From NCBI GenBank assembly GCA_949825025.1, contig OX463780.1:32158979-32222978 (forward strand): DNA of 64,000 nt, read 5' to 3'. The notes under the pieces were generated by a model. That model did no database searches. It had not been told where the DNA came from and worked only from the letters and a program-made list of their open reading frames with translations. Shown piece by piece: positions 61,254 through 64,000 of the stretch (within the stretch, counting starts at the first letter, position 1; every line of letters starts with the position of its first letter). The DNA is from Siphlonurus alternatus. Taxonomy: Eukaryota > Arthropoda > Insecta > Ephemeroptera > Siphlonuridae. Made by a program: the position numbers and the translations under genes.

Positions 61254-61911
61254 TTAATAAAGTTAAATATTGAATCCTACGGCATCCTACTATCTTCGCA
61301 GATAAGAAAAGAGGCTCAGTTTTAGGTTTAATAAAAAAATTCAATAGATAATCAGCAGATACGGAAGGAGTCCAGTATGATAAATTTACACATTTTTATT
61401 GGCTGATTGCTGCATGACGCGCCAATAATTTAAACAGAAAAGTTGGTGGCAGGACTTGATATTGCATCGATTGCATCTTCTCTTCAATTAAATGAAACTA
61501 TTTGCGAAACAATTTCTATTATTTAAATATGATGAAAGGTACGTTTGTAATATTACTTATCTCCCAGTGTGTTTTTACAGTACGCGTATATGGAATAATG
61601 TGCATTTTTTAAGTTTTAAAACTCATAAGCTAGGCATTTGAAATTTTGAATTTTGGCTAGATTGTTTTTGATTGGCTACCTGTTATGCAGGTGCGTACAG
61701 GTATGCATATCTATAGTGAACCGAACCTGACATAGCGATGACGTCACTGGCGATGCGCCATCGCCTCCAGGTAAAGTGCATCTTTTAAATATGCATTTGA
61801 GCATACTTGCAGTGCTCAAAAAATTCGCATAAAATTCACACATGTATTTCTCAGCCCCCTCTTTCGATTAAGCCAATCAGATTCACGCATGCAAATTCCT
61901 CATTATGCATA

Positions 61912-62195
61912 AAGGTGAAAACAGCCGACCACTCTACGCGTTCTGATTGGTCGGAAGTTTGGAGAGACCAAACTCGGTGCTAAGCTCGGTGCTAAAGTGC
62001 TAAGCACACAAATAATTGCGCTCGTCAATTATTTTAACCGCGAAATTCAAAAATTTTCAACAATTGCATTGAAATCGTGTGCTAAGGTAATCAGCTGTTC
62101 GAAAAAAACACGATCGGAAACATTTGAGCGAATGTTTCAACTGACTTTCTTAGCACCAAATCGGCGGTGCTAAGCGTACCGGCTGTTTTCACCTT
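61912..62195. mobile_element. MITE, AAGGTGAAAACAGCC ends
   Basis: Ends AAGGTGAAAACAGCC and GGCTGTTTTCACCTT, with repeated cggtgctaag blocks inside. It abuts the right end of palindrome B and ends about 220 bp before the orphan ORF at 62414. Confidence 0.75.
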
Positions 62196-62413
62196 AAACA
62201 AAAACCCAACAATGCAAATTTAAAAAAAAAATGAACAAGCAAACAAAAACTACAATTTTAAAATTACTACTTTTATAAACAACGAATTTTTTTGAAATTA
62301 TAGTTCTTGAGTTACCATAAATATTTTATAGTTAAATTACAGCTAATTTTCCTCAAGAAATTTTCATTAAATATTTTTTCTCTTATTTTATCACAAACTA
62401 CCGGTGCTTAAAG

Positions 62414-63427
62414 ATGGATTACGGCCAGATGATGCAAGAAGTTGACAAATATTTTCAACGGATGTATGAAAATCTGATTAAAGAAACTATTGAAGAAGAA
62501 CAAGCTTATGAATATTTGCATATTGTGGCTAAAGAATTACAAAATACTCGTACAATTGATAGAATCACAGTGATAAAATATGAGAGTCTTATATCATGGA
62601 AAATTGCCATGCAAGAATCAAATGGTAATGGTATTGGAGAGAAGACAATATTTTGCTATCCAAAACAGAGACTGTGTAAATTATATAGAAAACGTAGAAT
62701 ATTTAGAGCTGCTGGACCAAGTTGTCTTACAGTAACACATTATGATCGGCATATGTGCAACCAAGTTCCAGAAAGAATCACCGTTCACATTGCTCATCAT
62801 TATGAGCAAGAGGCAAGTTCTCAAATTGGTGAGAGCAGCGAGAGCAGTCCAAAGATAAGAAAACATTATAATATAGATGAAGATATGGAAGTTGAACTAG
62901 TTGAGGAAAATTTAACAGAGTTATCAACAACAAATAAAGATTTGACAAATGAAAATTTGCCATCAGAAAAGGTACTAGAATCCTCAACATTCAGTAACAC
63001 AACAGAAAATAATAATGGTTTAACAGACACATATCTTCAAAGAAATATTGAGAGCAGTCAATATAACATGAAATATTTAGGTGATGAAGAACTTGAAAAG
63101 GGAGTTGCAACACAAATAGAACCACAATATTTGGCACAAGTGCATCACTCACCAGTTATGTCAACAGAAAATAATTACACAGTGCAAATACATTTGCAAG
63201 TTGGACAAAATGACACAAATGCTGATGCGGAGTTTGAAGGACAGTCTAATGAACAGCCTAATTCTGGCAAGGAAAAGCAGCCACAAGAAATAAAAATGAA
63301 CACAAGTCAAAAGGAAGATATGAATCCACCAATTGATGATGTGGACTTAGAAGGACAGTCTACTGAACACATCGAGGAGCCTAATTCTGTAATTGAGAAG
63401 AAGAATCTAGAAGAATCAATCCAGTAA
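62414..63427 (+). CDS. Orphan intronless ORF, 337 residues
   Basis: ATG in a good context (aaagATGG) to TAA at 63425-63427; several AATAAA-like sites follow near 63570-63590. Residues 1-150 look foldable (aromatic, Cys and Arg/Lys rich, for example YPKQRLCKLYRKRR and PSCLTVTHYDRHMC). Residues 150-337 are acidic, low complexity, rich in E/N/Q/S/T, with a repeated EGQS(N/T)E motif. No signal peptide or membrane segment. Codon use is AT-rich, unlike the GC-rich mannosidase and PSME4 exons. It probably lies antisense within the next PSME4 intron. No family recognised; a lineage-specific gene or domesticated transposon protein are both possible. Confidence 0.55.
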   Translation: MDYGQMMQEVDKYFQRMYENLIKETIEEEQAYEYLHIVAKELQNTRTIDRITVIKYESLISWKIAMQESNGNGIGEKTIFCYPKQRLCKLYRKRRIFRAAGPSCLTVTHYDRHMCNQVPERITVHIAHHYEQEASSQIGESSESSPKIRKHYNIDEDMEVELVEENLTELSTTNKDLTNENLPSEKVLESSTFSNTTENNNGLTDTYLQRNIESSQYNMKYLGDEELEKGVATQIEPQYLAQVHHSPVMSTENNYTVQIHLQVGQNDTNADAEFEGQSNEQPNSGKEKQPQEIKMNTSQKEDMNPPIDDVDLEGQSTEHIEEPNSVIEKKNLEESIQ

Positions 63428-64000
63428 ACAACAGAATATACAGAAAGTCAAAATGAGTTGAATGAAATTTACGGTACATAGATTAATTAAAAAAATTATT
63501 CATATCAACTTGTTAGTTAAAAAACAAAAAAATAATGAACGGCCATAATATTTTAATTGATCAATATTTAAATAAAAATTAAAATAAAGCCTTTTTTTTA
63601 ATTACTGTGAATACTTGTCGTTTTTGTTCTTGTGTTAGCAAATTTATAATTTTTTAACCAAATTATATCCGCTAGATTACCATATCAATGTAAACCAGAA
63701 GCCAAGTTCGACAGTTCAAAAATGTAAATTAAATGACAAATTAGAGAATCGGCATGCTAACAAGGTTGTAATCGATTGCCCTATCAATTGAAGTTGTATG
63801 AAGAAAAATGCTGTGGCTTTAAAATTATATTAGTGATGTATTCACTTTTTTGTCAGCTGTTACTTGGAGTACTTCTTAATGTTATTGAACATAAAAATAA
63901 ATCCCTCTTTCTATATACCGGTACTGCACTTAAAGGTACAATTTTCTCAGTTGTTCCATCTCCAGTAGTTTTTTAGTCAAAGAATTCCTAATTTTTTTTT
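63428..64000. other. AT-rich sequence after the orphan ORF
   Basis: Contains candidate poly(A) signals near 63570-63590 and a 66-codon plus-strand ORF (63776-63976) with one hydrophobic stretch that I do not consider supported. No PSME4 exon is visible up to the window end. Confidence 0.4.

Larger units (their letters stand above)
58682..61908. mobile_element. Giant palindrome (element B), interrupted by a retrotransposon
   Basis: Left arm 58682 to about 59570; right arm about 59750-60003 plus 61254-61908; loop includes a roughly 29-A run. Removing 60004-61253 restores arm symmetry. The sequence is the same family as 35271-37217 over most of the arm (tgtgaattttatgcg, caggtagccaatca and so on), but the outer ends differ (CATAATGAGGAATTTGC). 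Each arm carries a tRNA-like sequence. Confidence 0.85.

Noticed and set aside
63776..63976. 66-codon ORF near the window end
   Set aside because: AT-rich, with one hydrophobic stretch, no homology recognised and no supporting signals.

Overview
The window is nuclear DNA from an animal. Protein-coding exons are GC-rich and short, with mostly canonical GT-AG junctions. They sit in AT-rich introns and spacers packed with (AT)n runs, foldback elements, MITEs, a 5S-derived SINE and non-LTR retrotransposon pieces. I see no operons, CRISPR arrays or other prokaryotic features. The two protein families are general metazoan ones; an invertebrate (weakly, an arthropod) fits best, but the sequence does not settle the species.

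1-25 kb: three tandem, same-strand copies of a lysosomal alpha-mannosidase gene (glycoside hydrolase family 38, MAN2B1-like). Copy 1 (813-5382) has only its last 11 exons in the window. Copies 2 (7100-14549) and 3 (16627-23801) are complete 17-exon genes encoding about 993 and 1003 residues, each with a signal peptide and all four expected zinc/catalytic residues. Copies 2 and 3 share intron sequence and about 0.9-1.2 kb of 3' flank, so they are the youngest pair. All three copies lack an AG at one 3' splice junction and have TG there instead.

25-35 kb: a gene-poor stretch holding a 1.5-kb foldback, TTAA-flanked MITEs, an array of eight repeats of about 119-140 bp, and a GC-rich exon-like patch split by a MITE.

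35-58 kb: the 3' 28 exons (1543 codons plus stop) of PSME4 (PA200/Blm10 proteasome activator) on the minus strand, ending in the YYA docking tail. The N-terminal part, roughly 300 residues, lies beyond the window. Its introns hold two giant palindromic elements carrying tRNA-like sequences, a foldback with minisatellite ends that encloses a second element with a broken cysteine-rich ORF, a 5S-derived SINE and several MITEs.

58-64 kb: a second giant palindrome interrupted by a 5'-truncated non-LTR retrotransposon, then an intact, AT-rich, intronless 337-codon orphan ORF (62414-63427, plus strand) that probably lies in a large PSME4 intron.

No pathway links the mannosidase cluster to PSME4; their adjacency looks incidental. 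The most unusual signals are the conserved TG 3' splice site, the tRNA-bearing palindromes, the minisatellite-ended composite element and the orphan ORF.
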